From: JBCBKP01 sp038746265
GTDB taxonomy: Bacteria; Planctomycetota; Phycisphaerae; Phycisphaerales; UBA1924
Length of the DNA: 34,770 nt
Direction: 5' to 3'
Assembly (NCBI GenBank): GCA_038746265.1
Contig: JBCDKU010000020.1
Coordinates: 1-34,770 of the forward strand
Both the position numbers and the translations under genes were made by a program. A model generated the notes under the pieces. The model made no database searches. It saw nothing but the letters and a program-made list of their open reading frames with translations, and was not told the origin of the DNA. The stretch's first letter is position 1. Each line of letters begins with the position of its first letter. Positions 33,972-34,770 of the stretch are shown here, in pieces.

Positions 33972-34770
33972 GTGAGCATCAAGCGTATTCTGGTCACCGG
34001 CGGGGCGGGGTTCCTAGGCAGCCACCTGTGCGACCGGCTGGTCGAGCAGGGGCAGGACGTGATCTGCCTCGACAACTTCTTCACGAGCCAGAAGTCCAAC
34101 GTCGCGCACCTGCTCGACAAGCCCAACTTCGAGCTCATCCGCCACGACGTGACGCACCCAATCTGGCTCGAGGTGGACGAGATCTACAACCTCGCATGCC
34201 CCGCGGCACCGGGCCATTACCAGTACACCCCGATCAAGACGATGAAGACCTCAGTCATGGGCGCGATCAACGTGCTCGGCATGGCGAAGCGCTGCAACGC
34301 CAAAGTCTTCCAGGCCTCGACCAGCGAGGTCTACGGCGACCCCGACGTGCACCCGCAGCCCGAGAGCTACCGGGGCAACGTCAACCCGATCGGACCCCGC
34401 GCGTGCTACGACGAGGGCAAGCGGGCGGCCGAGACGCTCTTCTTCGACTACCACCGCTCCAACGGCGTCAACATCCGCGTCGTCCGCATTTTCAACACCT
34501 ACGGCCCGCGCATGCACCCGTTTGACGGCCGCGTCGTGTCGAACTTCATCCGCCAGGCGATCGCGGGCGAGGACATCACGATCTTCGGCGACGGCAGTCA
34601 GACCCGCTCGTTCTGCTACGTCGATGATCTGATCGACGCGTTCCTCATGCTCATGAACGGGCCGGACGATTTCGTGGGCCCGATGAACGCGGGTAACCAG
34701 GGCGAGTTCACAATCAAGGAGCTCGCGGAGCTGGTCGTGGAGCTCACGGGCTCGAAATCGCAGCTCGTGC
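33972..34770 (+). CDS. UDP-glucuronate decarboxylase-like NAD-dependent epimerase/dehydratase (right end cut)
   Basis: The first ~266 residues of an extended SDR; the stop lies beyond the window. MSIKRILVTGGAGFLGSHLCDRLVEQG binds NAD. EIYNLACPAAPGHYQYTPIKTMKTSV, STSEVYGDP and CYDEGKRAAE (catalytic Tyr and Lys) match UDP-glucuronic acid decarboxylase/UDP-xylose synthase. RIFNTYGPRMHPFDGRVVSNFI, GDGSQTRSFCYVDDLI and PMNAGNQGEFTI continue that match. The product would be UDP-xylose or UDP-4-keto-pentose for surface polysaccharide. GTG start with AGAGGGG upstream. Confidence 0.93.
   Translation, partial: MSIKRILVTGGAGFLGSHLCDRLVEQGQDVICLDNFFTSQKSNVAHLLDKPNFELIRHDVTHPIWLEVDEIYNLACPAAPGHYQYTPIKTMKTSVMGAINVLGMAKRCNAKVFQASTSEVYGDPDVHPQPESYRGNVNPIGPRACYDEGKRAAETLFFDYHRSNGVNIRVVRIFNTYGPRMHPFDGRVVSNFIRQAIAGEDITIFGDGSQTRSFCYVDDLIDAFLMLMNGPDDFVGPMNAGNQGEFTIKELAELVVELTGSKSQLV

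Overview
The window is about 34.8 kb of high-GC DNA, densely packed with short operons. Several starts are GTG or TTG. The three tRNA genes lack an encoded CCA. A secreted protein ends in a VPTPGAAA…IRRR tail of the PEP-CTERM/VPTP sorting type, and SecD and SecF are fused. Together these suggest a planctomycete, probably in or near Phycisphaerae. That placement is inference; no rRNA is present.

Layout. (1) 1-7368 is a DNA-repair block: a class I photolyase running off the left edge, then, divergently, the four ligase-associated proteins (metallo-beta-lactamase-fold exonuclease, ATP-dependent DNA ligase, Lhr-like helicase, PdeM phosphoesterase). A secreted VPTP-tail protein on the opposite strand lies between exonuclease and ligase. 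(2) 7369-9118: a REP-like palindrome, a Bcp-type peroxiredoxin and a divergent glycerate 2-kinase. (3) 9374-14408: a GT-B glycosyltransferase, exonuclease VII (xseA-xseB) overlapping an enlarged prepilin peptidase, and an OmpA-type lipoprotein. (4) 14441-16293: tRNA-Val(GAC) with promoter and terminator, tRNA-Thr(TGT), a UGT-like glycosyltransferase and tRNA-Leu(TAA). (5) 16299-21295, minus strand: a Cys/Met-metabolism PLP enzyme, a small tail-anchored protein, an IMPase-family phosphatase, an exported Mn-type superoxide dismutase, and two neighbouring LURP-one/Tubby-like genes, one interrupted by an in-frame stop. (6) 21305-23097, minus strand: rpsB-tsf with a terminator. (7) 23348-31464, plus strand: a Nudix hydrolase, a site-2 protease, a rhomboid protease, tgt, yajC and a SecDF fusion. 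The two intramembrane proteases carry the same short C-terminal tail. (8) 31492-34770: a LysM protein, an HldD-like epimerase, an alpha/beta hydrolase and a UDP-glucuronate-decarboxylase-like enzyme cut by the right edge, pointing to cell-envelope sugar synthesis.

Most genes are housekeeping. The points that deserve a second look are the S2P/rhomboid pair with a shared tail, the LURP-one pair with a stop codon where a conserved Tyr is expected, the repair module split by a secreted protein gene and flanked by photolyase, the enlarged prepilin peptidase and SecDF, and the Tat-type SOD. No CRISPR array, phage, transposase or insertion sequence was seen.
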